Positions 1-11,492 of a stretch of 64,000 bases of DNA are shown here, piece after piece. The stretch spans positions 6,014,001 to 6,078,000 of the forward strand of contig CAJFCV020000006.1 in the NCBI GenBank assembly GCA_904066235.2, written 5' to 3'. A model generated the notes under the pieces. The model did not search any database and was not told the origin of the DNA. It saw only the letters and a list, made by a program, of their open reading frames with translations. Source of the DNA: Bursaphelenchus xylophilus (lineage: Eukaryota; Nematoda; Chromadorea; Rhabditida; Aphelenchoididae). The number at the start of each line of letters is the position of its first letter. The first letter of the stretch is position 1. The translations under genes were made by a program, and so were the position numbers.

Positions 1-1678
1 AAAATTTGATCTGAAACCTTACTTATTATACTTGTTTGTTGCTTTTTACTGTTTACTAATATTTGTACAAGACCTTGAGATGCTGACTAACCTTGCCCTC
101 CTCTTTTGGGCCGTTGACTAACATGTTTCGAGGTCTCCTTCCCTCTTCTCTCTTTGAATGCCTCTTCTGGAAAATCAGGTTCGATTCCAGGAGTTTTGAT
201 TTGATTAAAACCTCTTGAATAGCTGACATTGTATCGTGAAGACTGACGTGTTTCGTGACGTCTGAAGACAGCGGAACATTCTCTTTCGTATTTTATGCAA
301 GAAGTGGTGCATTTTCTGTATTCTCGAGCTACTCTCCGGGCATGATTCGGGCCGGTCTTAAAAGGCCGGGCATCTCCTTAGGGACTCGTCTTCTTATTTT
401 TATGGCCTTCTTCCTGGCCGGGGACCGCGATTCTAAATTTTTTGACGGATTGTCAATTTATGAATCCGGTCCTGGCTTGACAGCTTTTGAAACTGTTGTT
501 TTCTACATTTATTTAGCATTTTTTGACGAATACGTCGATTAAGAGCAGATCGGGATATTTCGTCATCGTTTTTGAATAAGTTTACGCAATCAGAATGCTG
601 TATTATTTTTGTGATACGACAACCAAATGGAATCGGTAGTCTTATCAGGGCTTATCTGACTTATCATTCCTTCCAATTTCCCTCCAAATATTATAATATT
701 ATACTAATGATGTTCTCTCTTACCGCAAACCCTAAATTCGGCCTTGAGGTGACCTTTCACCTGGCGTTGATGGCACGGTCACCGCGTCCCTTTAATGCCC
801 CGACTTGCATTTGCATTTTGAGAGTGATCGAAGCGAGATTCGGGACTCTAACTGGACTGCCGATGGCTTCAGGGATTGTTTTATATTATACCTGGACGAG
901 TGTTGTTTTGATCCTCGCTTTTTTGGATATAAAATACGCGTTTATTCGTATTCGTCTTGTTTTCGCCTCCCTTGATACCAACATTTATTGCTCTCAATTC
1001 CTGCAAAATATGGGAGTACCAAGAGAGAGGGAAGAGAAGGAAAGGATATAATAGTAGAAGGGCATGATTGCGATGACATTAATCCCTTTCATTTCCATAC
1101 CTAGCCCCGGGTTTACCATATATTCGTGTCCGTTTAAGCCGTCGCTCTCTGTCATGGTGTATTAATTTACAAAAAATACTTTTTGTAGCGGACTTTCGAG
1201 GTTTGAAAACCAGAGAATCCCCGGATTCTGGATGAGGTTGATGGAGCGGGGGATCCGCGGGTCCGTATGGGGAGTAACGAGGATAGCTGGGTATTTGCTG
1301 AAGCCCCTTTCCCCTCGAGACTCTTGTGGATCGAGCTGGAGATGGTCGCCGAATGGAGGTCAAATTTCTCTCTATTATTATTATCTATCAGATGTCTCCG
1401 CGCTCTTTGTTTATCCGGTTTTTTCGCGCACCGAGCTCATGATCTCATTTTTTATATAAACTTTCCCAACCTTGTCTTTTGTATCACGCGTCTTTTTCCT
1501 TATCCGGGTTCCATTTCTTGCGCATTCCACCGTGCTTGTTTCACCCGACTCCAGAATCTAATGTCCCCGATTTCAGCCGGCTTCAGACGCCTTTTTTGTA
1601 TAAAGTCCGTCCGCTTTCGCTTGACGACGTCCTGCTGATCTTCTTGTTGTTTGGCCCCATACCGGTCGATCCTCCCCC
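1..1678. other. Upstream region of mbl-1, no gene supported
   Basis: The stretch holds only short open frames without recognisable domains or a consistent exon structure. It is T-rich and directly precedes the muscleblind start codon, so it probably contains the promoter or 5' untranslated sequence. C. elegans mbl-1 has distant alternative first exons, so further coding exons could lie to the left of the window; none can be seen here. Confidence 0.5.
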
Positions 1679-4590
1679 ATGTTCGACGAGAATTCAAATG
1701 CGACGGCGGCAGCGGCTTCACTGACCGCCGTGCCCGCCGTCCCCACCCCAACGAATATAAACTCGAACCATTTGGTAAACCAACTTCTGAATGCCAAGGA
1801 CTCCAGATGGTTGCAATTGGAGGTCTGTAGAGAGTTCCAGAGGGGACAGTGTTCCAGATCAGACATCGATTGCAAGTTTGCACATCCACCGGCACATGTG
1901 GATGTTCAGAATGGTCGAGTTACGGCTTGTTACGACTCTATTAAGGTAAGGCTGTTGTAAGAATACCGATTTTTGTTTGATAGCTCTGCTTACTTTTTGC
2001 ATTTTAGGGCCGTTGCACCCGTGAAAATCCGAAATGTAAATATCTTCACCCTCCTCAACATCTGAAGGATCAACTTTTGGTAAATGGCAGAAACAACTTG
2101 GCCTTGAAGAATCTGATATGCTCACAATTAACGCAGCCCGGTATTACCAATAACATTCAGATGGCCCAGTTATTGGTAAGGGAGACTTTTCTGTTTGAAA
2201 CTAACCTTCTAACATTGTGGATCATCAAATTTAAGAAATATTTTCCGAGAATAAGGTGATTAAAATTGTGAGAATTATTCTCTCATCACCGCCTTTAATC
2301 CCACGCTCCCTCTTCTTCTATTCCATGACCTGAACTTGTTCTTGTAGCAGCAACAGCAACAACCGCAGCAGGCCGCTCTCTTACCCACCATGCCTTATCA
2401 GTATTATTCACCGCTAACCGCCATTTATCCGACTTTAATGCCCACCGATCCCTTTGTACAGACCGTAAGTCGAGTTTTGGTGTACTTGTGTAGCGGGGCG
2501 AATTGAGAGAACGCCAGAGAACGACAGGCCTTCAGACAGTGCGATTCCTTTGTTCTTCGCTTCCATTGGTTTGTGATTGTACTACGCTTTTTCAAAAGTT
2601 CGAAGACTTTTTTTCGCGGCGCACAGTGCATTTTGCCACGTTTGCACTGTGCAGTGTCCGTCGCGCTCACAATGTTCGCGATGACGCAGATGAAAAAAAC
2701 TTGCGCCGCGGCGATTTTTCAATTGCACAATGCAGAGGTGAAATGCACAGTGCGGAAAGCTTGCGACGAAAAGTCTACGCACTTATGATAAAGCGTAGTA
2801 TTTCCGCTTGCAAATAGCAAGACTCGCGAGTTTATGCAATACATTTTCCAATAATACTAACAATGAGTTCTTGCAGTTTGATGTTTTCAACGGCAGCCTT
2901 AGATTATTTAAAACGGCATAAAATGAAAGAAAAGATTTGCTTTACCCAGTATTACACTGGATGTATTTGTGTGGCAATTTGGATCGCACTGCCTGTGAAT
3001 GCCTACTACTATATGTTCTGATCCCCTTTTCTTTAGTTTGGGAGCTTACCAGTAGCACGGAGTTCTTTGTAGTTGTTTTACAGTGTCAGATGTAGAGCCA
3101 CTAATTTCCATATTTTGTTTTTCCCGCAAAATTCTGTAAAACGCCTCTTCCGTGCCCTTTTTAATAACATTCACTCGGCCCAAAGAACCTTTTTGCTGCA
3201 ATTACTCGGATGGTTACTGTAACAGCATAAGTAATTCGAGATTAGAGTAATTGGTTGCCCATCGGGGAATGTTTTATTTCAAGTGTAGTGATCGTTTGTT
3301 TTTGTGGCCTGCTTTTTATCGCTATTCTAATCCATTCAGTCCTCGTTGGTGGCCCGTCAGCTGGCCCTGCTCCAACAACAGCAACAAGTTCAACAACAAC
3401 AACAGCAGCAGCAACTGACCGGAGTCCAGAACCAGGCCTTGGTGAATGCCCTCCTCCAACAACAGCTGGGTGCGTCGCCCACTCTGGCCAGTCCCTTGGC
3501 CCAGTCTCCATTGGCCGGCCTCTCCCAATCCCAGCTTCTCAATTCGCCAGCTTTGGCTGCCTTGGCCGCGCAACAATCGGCCCAATCAGCGCAGGCAGTC
3601 GGGCAGACTGGCTCTCCAGTGGAAGGTCGGAAACGATCAGCCAGATCAGCTGGTTTCGACGAGGGCGGGAGTGGGGATGAGAAGAAAACGAACACCCCGA
3701 ACCCGGCCAGAACTCCGGCCTCCGCCGCTTCGAGTGTGCTTGCTTCGAGCGATCTCACAGCGCTCCAGAATCAGCTGCTGTTAGCCTCTGCTGCGGTACT
3801 GTAGTCTTTTTTTCCCCCGCGTTATTGTGGTATCTAACACTTTCACTGCCGTTTTTCACATTTTTAATGTCATTGTTGTCACATCTGGGTGTTAAATACC
3901 ACAGTAGCGTTATCTTTTTTGATTTCTTTTGTCGTTTTTTTGTGTTTTTTGCCCTTTTACATCCGTCCTCTAACACTTTTTGTCGTATCCGCACTCTTTC
4001 CTGATACAACGCTTACATTATTTAGAGTGGATTAGCCTTCAGTTCAGGGACATTTCACGGAGAATATCGCTTTTTAAATTAACACTTCTCTGCTTCAAAA
4101 TTATATCAAAGTAGCTTATTAGATAAGCCTTGAATGATTACTTTTGTACTTCTTCTGTTGTAACTGTACTGTAGAAGAAGATTAATTGCTTCTTTTTCCC
4201 TGCCTGTTCCTGTACTGTCTTTAAAATTTGAATTCCTTGTTGCCCTTCTCTCATCAAAATTGCTGCTTCGACCATTACAACTAGTATATTTCAGAATGGT
4301 GCCGTTAATGGGGTGAATGGGAAGAACAAGAACGGGGTACCCACCAACGGGATCCCCATTTATGCACAGCAAACCGCCCAGTTCAATCCATATTTAATGC
4401 AACAAGTGCCCGGATATATGCCGGCTGTCTCCTGTGAGTCCATTCATATTGTAATAGGATGTGACAAGCGGTTGTATTCGAATATGTATTTGATTCTACA
4501 TGTTCTTTATTTCCTCGAATGAGTGATAATTTTGCCGTAAAATAATATGATTTGTTTTCAGTCAGCCAGCAATTGCCTCCCCGATTCTAG
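1679..4590 (+). CDS. mbl-1: Muscleblind-like CCCH zinc-finger splicing regulator
   Basis: RNA-binding protein of the muscleblind/MBNL family, which regulates alternative splicing and mRNA localisation in muscle and neurons. Exons read as 1679-1945, 2008-2175, 2348-2464, 3340-3795, 4295-4433 and 4562-4590; they join in frame to 391 aa. Two CCCH fingers are visible: C50, C58, C65, H69, and C84, C92, C99, H103, the second split by intron 1. After them come a short Gln run at exon 3, a longer Gln-rich tract (3361-3415) and an Ala/Leu/Gln-rich tail ending in PPRF. Vertebrate MBNL has four fingers; two is the nematode arrangement. The start is the first ATG of an open frame that begins MFDENSN, as in nematode homologues known to me. 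Exon 5 ends with a split codon completed by exon 6. Alternative isoforms are likely because this family is heavily spliced, but only the one chain was traced. Confidence 0.92.
2574..2803. repeat. Fold-back (MITE-like) element in mbl-1 intron 3
   Basis: The arms at about 2574-2639 and 2738-2803 are imperfect inverted copies of each other (for example ACTACGCTTT against AAAGCGTAGT, and GCACAGTGCA against TGCACAGTGC), separated by about 100 bp. The centre holds further short inverted pieces of the GCACTGTGC motif. The element lies inside the 875-bp third intron. No coding potential was found, and no clear target-site duplication. Confidence 0.6.
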
Positions 4591-5507
4591 GCCGCTCCAG
4601 CCGTGCCAGCCTAGCCCGTTTCCCTCTCCCGAACGAATGATTTTCTCATCGGTGCTCGATTAACAGTATACGATTACTTTCTCCCTCTTTCTACTCGGTT
4701 ATAACAACAAGGATGTTCTTGCCCCACAATTCTTTCACGGTACCTCTCTCTACCGAATCCTCTCCCCCCTCGCTGGTTGTTGTGTTATCTGTGGCCGTGT
4801 TCTCACCTTCTTAAGACTTTCTCCAACGGGTTTCGCCCTTCTTTTGTTTCTCTGACGTCTCTCTGTTCTCGACTGTCCCTTTTCCCTCCGATTAGTTGTA
4901 TTTTAGGTGTAGAAATGTAGTTTCCTCGTGCCGGGATAGTGTTTCTGTACATAGCCGCGGTACTTCCGAGAGATATATAATATGAAAAAGAAAACAGATA
5001 TGGTTGTTGTTTTATGTAATGTTCCCAGAACGAGTCCAAACCTGGCGTCCCATTCCCTGACCATCTTGCCCTTTGTTGATTGTTGCTCCTTGTCAACACT
5101 TCCGTCCATTTTCTCGCGGTATATGGTGGAGTGGGCAGTGAAAAGAGTTGATCTTTTCTTATTTAATCCATCTAAAATTTAATAATAAAAGTATCTAAAA
5201 TAGGATCAACTCTTCTGAATTCCGCTCCCATATTCTGTCTAATGATGTGTTCAAATACCTGTGATTACACGGTGTCCTTTCCCATAAATATTCTGTCTTC
5301 AGGTCGGTTCTTTAGAGTGCAATTAGATTGTCGGCCCTGAGGGCATTTGTCCCATTTTATCATTGAATTGTTTCATCTGGTCCAGTTTTTCGTCCATTCT
5401 CTGCGCACTCCACAGAAAACATTCTCTTTTTCTCTAATCTCTCGAAATCGAATAACGCAAATTCTTTTTGATGGAATAAAATTAATTTTAATGTGAAGTC
5501 AGTTTAT
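4591..5507. other. mbl-1 3' UTR and convergent spacer
   Basis: No gene is supported. The first ~600 bp after the muscleblind stop are pyrimidine-rich and end in an AATAAA at 5184-5189, so most of this is probably the mbl-1 3' UTR. The convergent BTB gene stops at 5508. A hairpin with a 10-bp perfect stem (5144-5153 with 5204-5213) encloses the polyadenylation signal. Confidence 0.6.
5184..5189 (+). terminator. Polyadenylation signal of mbl-1
   Basis: Canonical AATAAA about 600 bp after the muscleblind stop codon, in an AT-rich stretch, with no later + strand signal before the convergent gene. Confidence 0.55.
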
Positions 5508-6995
5508 TCACGCAAAGGCGAGGGAGACTTTGTATGCCTTGAGACGGAGTTTGTCGATGAATTCGAGGGGCGATTGGAAGGTGAAGGCGCGGGTCGCTTG
5601 GAGTTGGCCAAAAACTTCACGATCTTCTGGTTCCGGAGCCTGGAAACGAAGCAAAACAGAATAACAAGAATAATACGATGACTTGCATCAATCCGATATC
5701 TTGTTTTGAATGCCTCATAATGCATGTTCACAACCGAAGCATAACACATGATTTTCAGCTGAGCAAAGTTACATCGATTGGCCACCAAAAGAATCTTCAC
5801 CACATCTTCTATCCTGGTTTCCGCTACCTAAGATTACTGTATATATTACAATATAACTTTAAAAATTACTTGTTTTAGCCTGTTGATGAGGAGTTTGTGC
5901 ATGTAATACCTCAGCTCATCCTTCCGAACCGGCTTCAGAAGTTCGACCACTTGCATGAGTTCGGAGACTTCTTCCACCGCCATCACCATGTTCTCCTTAA
6001 TCGTATTCGACATCAAATAATCGACCAAAGTCGTGACTGTGAGTCGGCGGAATTGTCTCAGGTCATGATCAGTAGAGTTAATTTTGAGCTCCATTTGAAG
6101 AAGAAACAGCTCTCGAAAGTATTCCGTAGCCAGAAACAAACCCAATTTGGAAGCCGTAACTTGGCCATCAGAACAAATCAAGTGAAAATCACTGAAACGT
6201 TAATGATTTGACAACACCATGGATGATACATCATGTGTTGGACACTACAACAATTTATATTCTTACGGATTCTTTTTGAAGGCGAATCTGAAATCATTTG
6301 AAATGTCATCAGGCTGGGCATGGAGATTATTCGAAAAGATTTCGGGTCCTGACAAGAAACTTTTGGTCGAGAAAGCCAGCTCCATCGTCACCACAAATCT
6401 CCAGGTTCCTCCTAAATGATGTTGAATTATACATCTCTCCTCTTACGCAATCGGGATCCCAAGAATTCAGCCAACTTCTCCTTGAATCGACCAGTCGGAG
6501 CTTTGTAACACTCGACCAAGCCAAAGACAGAAGGGGCAACGTAAGTGTCGGTCAACGGCTCATGATCTAAGTTAACATTAGCTACAATTATCAGCAACTC
6601 ACGTAGGACTTCCCTGAATTCATCCGTCATATACACCGTATAACCGATCCGAACCTTGGCAGGTTTTGTTGAAGCGAGAGGCATTCTTCCCGGCTCCAGA
6701 TACAAATCGAGTCCTTCCATGGGCAAATTAAAGCGGGGAGCCCGGCGACGAAAGTAGATGTGGCCGATCCTGCAAAAATTACCTTACGCTTGCCATAACG
6801 ATGTTATTGATGATAATTAATGTATTATTACCAGTCATAGGCAGCAGTTTTGTAACAAGTAGTGAAGCCGAAGGACTCGCTGATTCCCCTGCCCTCGTCT
6901 CTCTCGCCTATGGCCAAAATCCAGTTACAAGTGAAGAGGAGATTTCTGTTTTCTTCTCCTTGGCCAGTTTCCAAATCAGTCAGTTGGACCGCCAT
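5508..6995 (-). CDS. BTB/POZ domain protein
   Basis: Seven exons can be read on the minus strand: 6832-6995, 6603-6769, 6447-6566, 6267-6411, 5870-6191, about 5683-5827 and 5508-5626, joining in frame to about 393 aa. Exon 5 carries a BTB/POZ fold: the stretch beginning DFHLICSDGQ, then ASKLGLFLATEYFRELF, and a later VTTLVDYLM...VVELLKP helical part, which matches the spacing of BTB domains in substrate adaptors of cullin-3 ligases or transcription factors. The N-terminal ~200 residues are not recognised; they could be a divergent MATH-like region. Two introns are only 35 and 36 bp. The last junction is ambiguous: donor 5676 or 5682 both give the same frame. An AATAAA overlaps the stop codon. 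It begins 88 bp after the mucin-like gene on the same strand, so the two may form an operon. Confidence 0.75.
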
Positions 6996-7083
6996 CGACC
7001 GGTCGTTCCAGATAAAAATAAAACTATTTTTAATCCTACAAAGCGTCTATTGTATTCGAAACTATCTTTCAAGCGTAATTTAA

Positions 7084-9923
7084 TTATGTACAGACAGTTG
7101 AATTAATCGTAATGAAGTCGGGTATCCCGTCCATGGCGACCCCTCCGGCCTTATAGACAGAGCCAACTTCTAATCTCATCCAGGATGGTAGTGCATACAT
7201 ATTTGGAGATCCATTAGGCCTCTCGTCTTCACTTAATTTCCACATTTCCAATATTACCTAAACAAAAATATAAATGTTTAATCATACGTTGATATCAAAT
7301 CCCTAATGTCACTTACCGCTTTGCTATTATTTTGCTGCAATTGTAACCCACAAATAGGCGCAATTTGAGAGTTGATGACATTGACCACGAACAGATAATA
7401 CGAATGCATTTGATTGGATTCGTTGGTCGTATTCCACTGCTTTATAACTTGTGGGATTACATTTAAATTTCCGGGAATGACCTTCGACGGATCATAAGTC
7501 GATGTAGTGTTCAGACAATCAGCTGGTTTCATTGTGAACTGGGCGCTTAAGCCATTAGAGGGGATGAACATGGTCGTGGAGGGCTCTATTGTGGATGTGG
7601 GGGTTGTCGTACTTGTAGTGGTACTTGTTGTACCCGTAGTTGATGTGGTTGCGGTACTTGCAGTAGTCGTCGTAGTTGTCGTAGTGGTAGAAATAGGAAC
7701 AGTTACAGTACTACTAACAACAGTAGTTGTAGTAATAGTAATTGTAGCTGTAGGCAACGCTGTTGTTGAACTTGTGGAAGTGACAGTAGTCGTGGGGGCA
7801 GTTGGAAACAACGTAAAGAGAGTCGTTGTACTTGACGCTGCACTTGTGGAAGTTGTTGGGAAAGTTGGAAAGAGAGTGAAAGAAGTTCTTGTACTAGGAT
7901 TAGATGTGGTAGAAGTTGTTGTCGGAAGTGTGGGGATAAGAGGGAACGGAGTAATTGCAACAGATGCAGTTGTGGTTGTTGTAGTGGACATCGTGGTTGG
8001 CGGTGCTGGAAACAGTGAAGCAATCGTTGTTGTACTCGCGGATGTAGAAGTAGTTGTTGTCGGCGGAGTAGGAAGAAGAGTGAAAAGTGTGCTTGTGGAG
8101 GTTGTAGTTGAAGTTGTTGGAATTGTGGGGAATTGAGGGAAAGCAGTGGTAATTATAGGTGATGTTGTACCCGTGGATGAAGCAGCTGGTGCCGTCGGGA
8201 ACAAAGTAAACAATGCAGTCGTACTAGAGCTTGTTGTTGTGGTTGTCGGAAAGGTAGGAAAAAGAGTGAACACAATAGTTGTACTGGGAGTTGTGGTAGT
8301 CGTATTAAGGGTTGGAATCAAGTTGAAAGGCAACGTACCCGTTGTTGTAGTCGCGGGAGTGGTTACGGTTGGCATTGGCGGAAAGAGAGTCGGCAATGTT
8401 GCAACCGCAAAGAGATTTAGGAAGGATGTGGTGGTTGTAGGCGAGGAAGTGGTCGTAATGGGAGTAGTTGTGGTGGTACTGGCAGTCGTCGTAGTAGTAG
8501 TTGTTGTTGATGTTGTTGTAGTAGTACCGGTTGTGGTAGGCATTGTCGTCGTAGTAGCACTCACTCCAATCGTAGTAACAGTTTGTGGAAACAAAGTAAT
8601 TGGCGGAATTGTTGGGAATAATGTGAATGGAACCGGCGTCGAAGTGATTATTAAAGGTGCAGTTGCGATTGTTGTCGTTAATGTGGAAGTGGTCGGTACG
8701 GTCGGGAAAAGGGTAAACATGGTAGTTGTGCTAGGACTTGCGGTTGTCGAAGTCCAGTAGGAGGGTGTGAAAAGCGAGAATGTAGTTGTTGTACTTGGAG
8801 TTGATGTAGTGGGTGGAATCGTTTGGAGCAAATTAAAAGGCAGTCCACCTGTCGAGGCCGTCCCGGCAGTAGTCGTAGTTGAAGGGACGGTTACAGTCGG
8901 TAATGGAGGAAAGAGAGTCGACAACGTTGCAATCGAAAAGAGATTGGGGATTTGTGTTGTTGTCGTAGTGGAAGTAGTACTCGGCGCTGTTGGGAACATA
9001 GTAAAGGGACTGGTTGTACTTGAAGTTGCTGTTGTTGTGCTTGTGGGAATAGTGGGGAAAAGGGTGAGTGTGGTTGTACTCGGACTAAGAGTAGTCGTTA
9101 TTGGAATTGTTGGAAATAGAGGGGAAAGAGTAGTTGTACCCTGGGTTCCTGTACTTGTTGTTGTAAGGGTTGACGTTACTGGAATTGTTGGAAATGTAAG
9201 GGGAAGAATAGTCATAGGTGAGGTTGTCGTCGTATAAGTGAAAGCGGTACTAGTTGGTGCCGGCGGAAACAGAGAAAAAATAGTGGTTGAACTGGGAATT
9301 CCCGTAGTTGTAGTCGATCCCGTAATTGCAGTTGGGAATGAAGTGAACATGCTTGTTGTAATTGGACTTATTGAAGTGGTTGTCGTTGGAATGGTTGGAA
9401 ATAGAGTAAAGACAGTGGTACTCACAGTCGTTGTCGTCGGCGTTGTAGGAACCGTTGGGAACAGGGTAAAAACAGGACTTGTACTAGTACTAGATGCAGT
9501 CGTCGTTATGGTAGAAGGAAAAGGAGTAGTGGGAAGAAGAGTTGGGAATAACGTAAACGGAACTCCTGTTGTAATATTAGATGGAAATACAGTAGTAGCA
9601 GAGCCATTCAATCCAAATAATGCAGGAATACTAGGTATTGTCGGTAAGGTAAAGCCAGGAACAGTAGTTGTTATTACCGTGGTTGATGTCACAGGTGTTG
9701 TTGTAGATGTCACATTCCCTGATGTCATCGTTACGGTAACTGCATTATTTTGAGCATTCAAAGTGACAAACTGACTGATAAAAGAATTCCTCACGACCTT
9801 CGACCATTCCGGAGTTGTAATTGGACTATTAGTTGCAGCAATAGTACTAATTACTGTTGTGTAAACATTGAGTTGACAGTTGCAGAGTCTTATAAGTAAC
9901 AGCAAACCAATTACCAGTTGCAT
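7084..9923 (-). CDS. Secreted Thr/Ser-rich mucin-like protein, CBM49-like C-terminus
   Basis: Two exons (7317-9923 and 7084-7257, 59-bp intron) encode 926 aa. The first ~16 residues form a signal peptide (MQLVIGLLLLIRLCNC). About 700 residues are then Thr/Ser/Pro-rich, with an irregular repeat built around FTLFPTxPTT recurring every 20-40 residues, a typical target for dense O-glycosylation. From about residue 800 the composition changes to an ordinary globular domain with YYLFVVNVIN, CGLQLQ, WKL, YALPSWMRLEVGS and two cysteines. This order resembles the CBM49-type carbohydrate-binding beta-sandwich; that assignment is from memory of the pattern, not a search. The protein is probably exported to a surface coat, cuticle or gut lumen. 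The start is the only ATG that gives a signal peptide. The large Val/Gly-rich open frames on the opposite strand are shadows of the ACN-rich codons. Confidence 0.85.
7560..9640 (-). repeat. Degenerate coding repeat of the mucin tract
   Basis: The coding strand repeats a unit of roughly 60-120 bp encoding TxFTLFPTxPTT followed by Thr/Ser runs. Units vary in length and sequence, and two longer blocks around 8400 and 8930 share the pattern N-L-F-x-V/I-A-T-L-x-T-L-F-P-P, suggesting duplication of a larger segment. The strand is strongly pyrimidine/AC biased, giving GT-rich sequence on the + strand. Confidence 0.75.
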
Positions 9924-10246
9924 ATCTCAAGCGGTTTGATTAAGTTTACATTTACAATTACTTTTATATTCATATTTCACCTGCCCCACAGATGGGAAAT
10001 TTTGGGTTCGTGGAGAGTTCCCAAGGTGGAATTGAGGAAGTTTGAAGAAACGGGTCGGGAAATATTCTTTCGTCTGCTTATTTGTAATTCTAACTCTCAC
10101 GGGTGCGTTCATGATGTTAGAGAGATCATGGAATTGTAGCTTTTAATGGAATTACAGTAATTAATATGTCGATTCAGTCTGCAATAACATAAAAGTAGTG
10201 AGTAAATAAGGTTCCGAACATTCCACCTGTCATTTTTGTTATTGTA
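9924..10246. other. Upstream of mucin gene, no gene seen
   Basis: AT-rich sequence between the mucin-like start codon and the mariner element. It should contain the promoter of the minus-strand mucin/BTB pair; no specific motif was identified. Confidence 0.45.
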
Positions 10247-11490
10247 TTAGGTTGTCCCACAAATAATGTCGTTTTTCAAAAGATTTTTTGTACAAAGAAA
10301 TTTACCGTAATAACGAAGATATTTTTGATCAAAATAATCACCATGTGTTATACCACGCTATTGCAACGCGTTGAAGGCATTTTTTTGCCAGTGGCTTGGA
10401 AACCCCGGCTTCTGGAGCCGATGAAACTTTTGAAGGCCCATTCAACAGGGTCTTGATTGATAAATTCCCTACCACGGATGAAACCCATTAGACTCTTGGA
10501 AAGGTAGCAATCTGTTTAAGACATGCCTAGCGAGTACTCCGGACGAAGGAGAGTCCCGCATCTCCATTAACTCAACTTCTGGAGCGTCGTCTTTACAACG
10601 TGGGGTTGCGCATCGTCGCCTAGAACTTTTGGAATTCCGCGGCGTGTTTTTATAGGCATATTCTGCCATAAGCTGTCTATCTGAATACAGCAGTACCCAG
10701 CATTTACATTTTGGCCAACTTTTGACGAGCTGTATGGTAAGATACCCATGCTGCACCATCCAGCAGTGCCCATCACCTTGTTTATGGGGGGTCGCTTTGC
10801 CAAGTTCCGTGTTGGTACCCTCAGGGGACTCCATTGGGCACATCTGGTTGTCGTACAGGATCTGCTCTTCATCACGGGTCACGATCCGATCTAGAAAACC
10901 CGGCTCTTCGGATTGTAAATAAAAGCAACAAACGTGACACCTCCATTCTGTGGTTCGGTCCATTAATATGGGAAAAAGCTGCCGAGCATTTTGTTGAATT
11001 CCATCGACTTCCAACGGTTAGCCGACGATTATTTTAACACCCAGACGATGTCAGAGACGCGTCGGATGTTGATTCTAGGATATCTGACAACTAATGGCCC
11101 CAGGGTAAATTCATAAAGTTCAGATGCTGGACTTTATCTTTGAGTCCCTCACCGTCAGATCGAAATTTTTTGAACCATCGTTTCACCGTGTTCAGACTCA
11201 CATCAGACTCGCCGAACACGCCGTTGATATTTTGTGTAACTCCTGTAACTTTCATACCCTGTTTTTGCAGGTACAACATGGCGACACGAATCGACTTTTT
11301 TCCCATAATTTTGGATTAGGGCTAAATTACTTTAATTTGATCCAAATATGGCAAATAATATATCGAACGAAAGCTTGTGTTCTCGACTACAAAACTATGC
11401 AATATTGCGAAATTTTATAGTCGTTTACCTTTTTTATAGACTGTGGAAACTGCCCCTCTCGAAAACGACATTATTTGTGGGACAACCTAA
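10247..11490 (-). mobile_element. Mariner-family DNA transposon, full length, inactive
   Basis: The element is 1,244 bp with 29-bp perfect terminal inverted repeats (10247-10275 and 11462-11490, beginning TTAGGTTGTCCCAC) and a TA dinucleotide on each side (10245-10246, 11491-11492), as expected for TA target-site duplication by Tc1/mariner transposases. Its transposase reading frame runs on the minus strand but is broken (see separate entry). The near-perfect ends and intact target duplication show that the boundaries are complete even though the gene is dead. Confidence 0.93.
10330..11306 (-). pseudogene. Mariner transposase remnant
   Basis: The N-terminus (from 11306) carries a helix-turn-helix region (MGKKSIRVAMLYLQKQG...VKRWFKKFRSDGEG) and then loses frame near 11140. 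The catalytic part is spread over three frames: the first Asp in a FLDRIVTRDEEQILYDN stretch (about 10850), the second in GDDAQPHVV (about 10610), and the third region in TDCYLSKSL (about 10500), just after an in-frame stop. The spacing is that of the DD34D mariner catalytic domain, and a segment between the DNA-binding and catalytic parts appears lost. At least two frameshifts and one stop make it non-functional. Confidence 0.85.
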
Positions 11491-11492
11491 TA

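Noticed and set aside
170..195. tRNA B-box-like GGTTCGATTCC
   Set aside because: The flanking sequence cannot form a T stem, and no A-box or acceptor stem is present.
255..1051. Two + strand open frames before mbl-1
   Set aside because: No domain, no codon pattern like neighbours and no splice connection to muscleblind.
7507..9753. Long Val/Gly-rich open frames on the + strand
   Set aside because: They are the antisense of the Thr codon-rich mucin; ACN codons read in reverse give few stops.
10469..11014. Treating the mariner catalytic frame as an intact gene
   Set aside because: The three catalytic regions lie in three different frames, with an in-frame stop.
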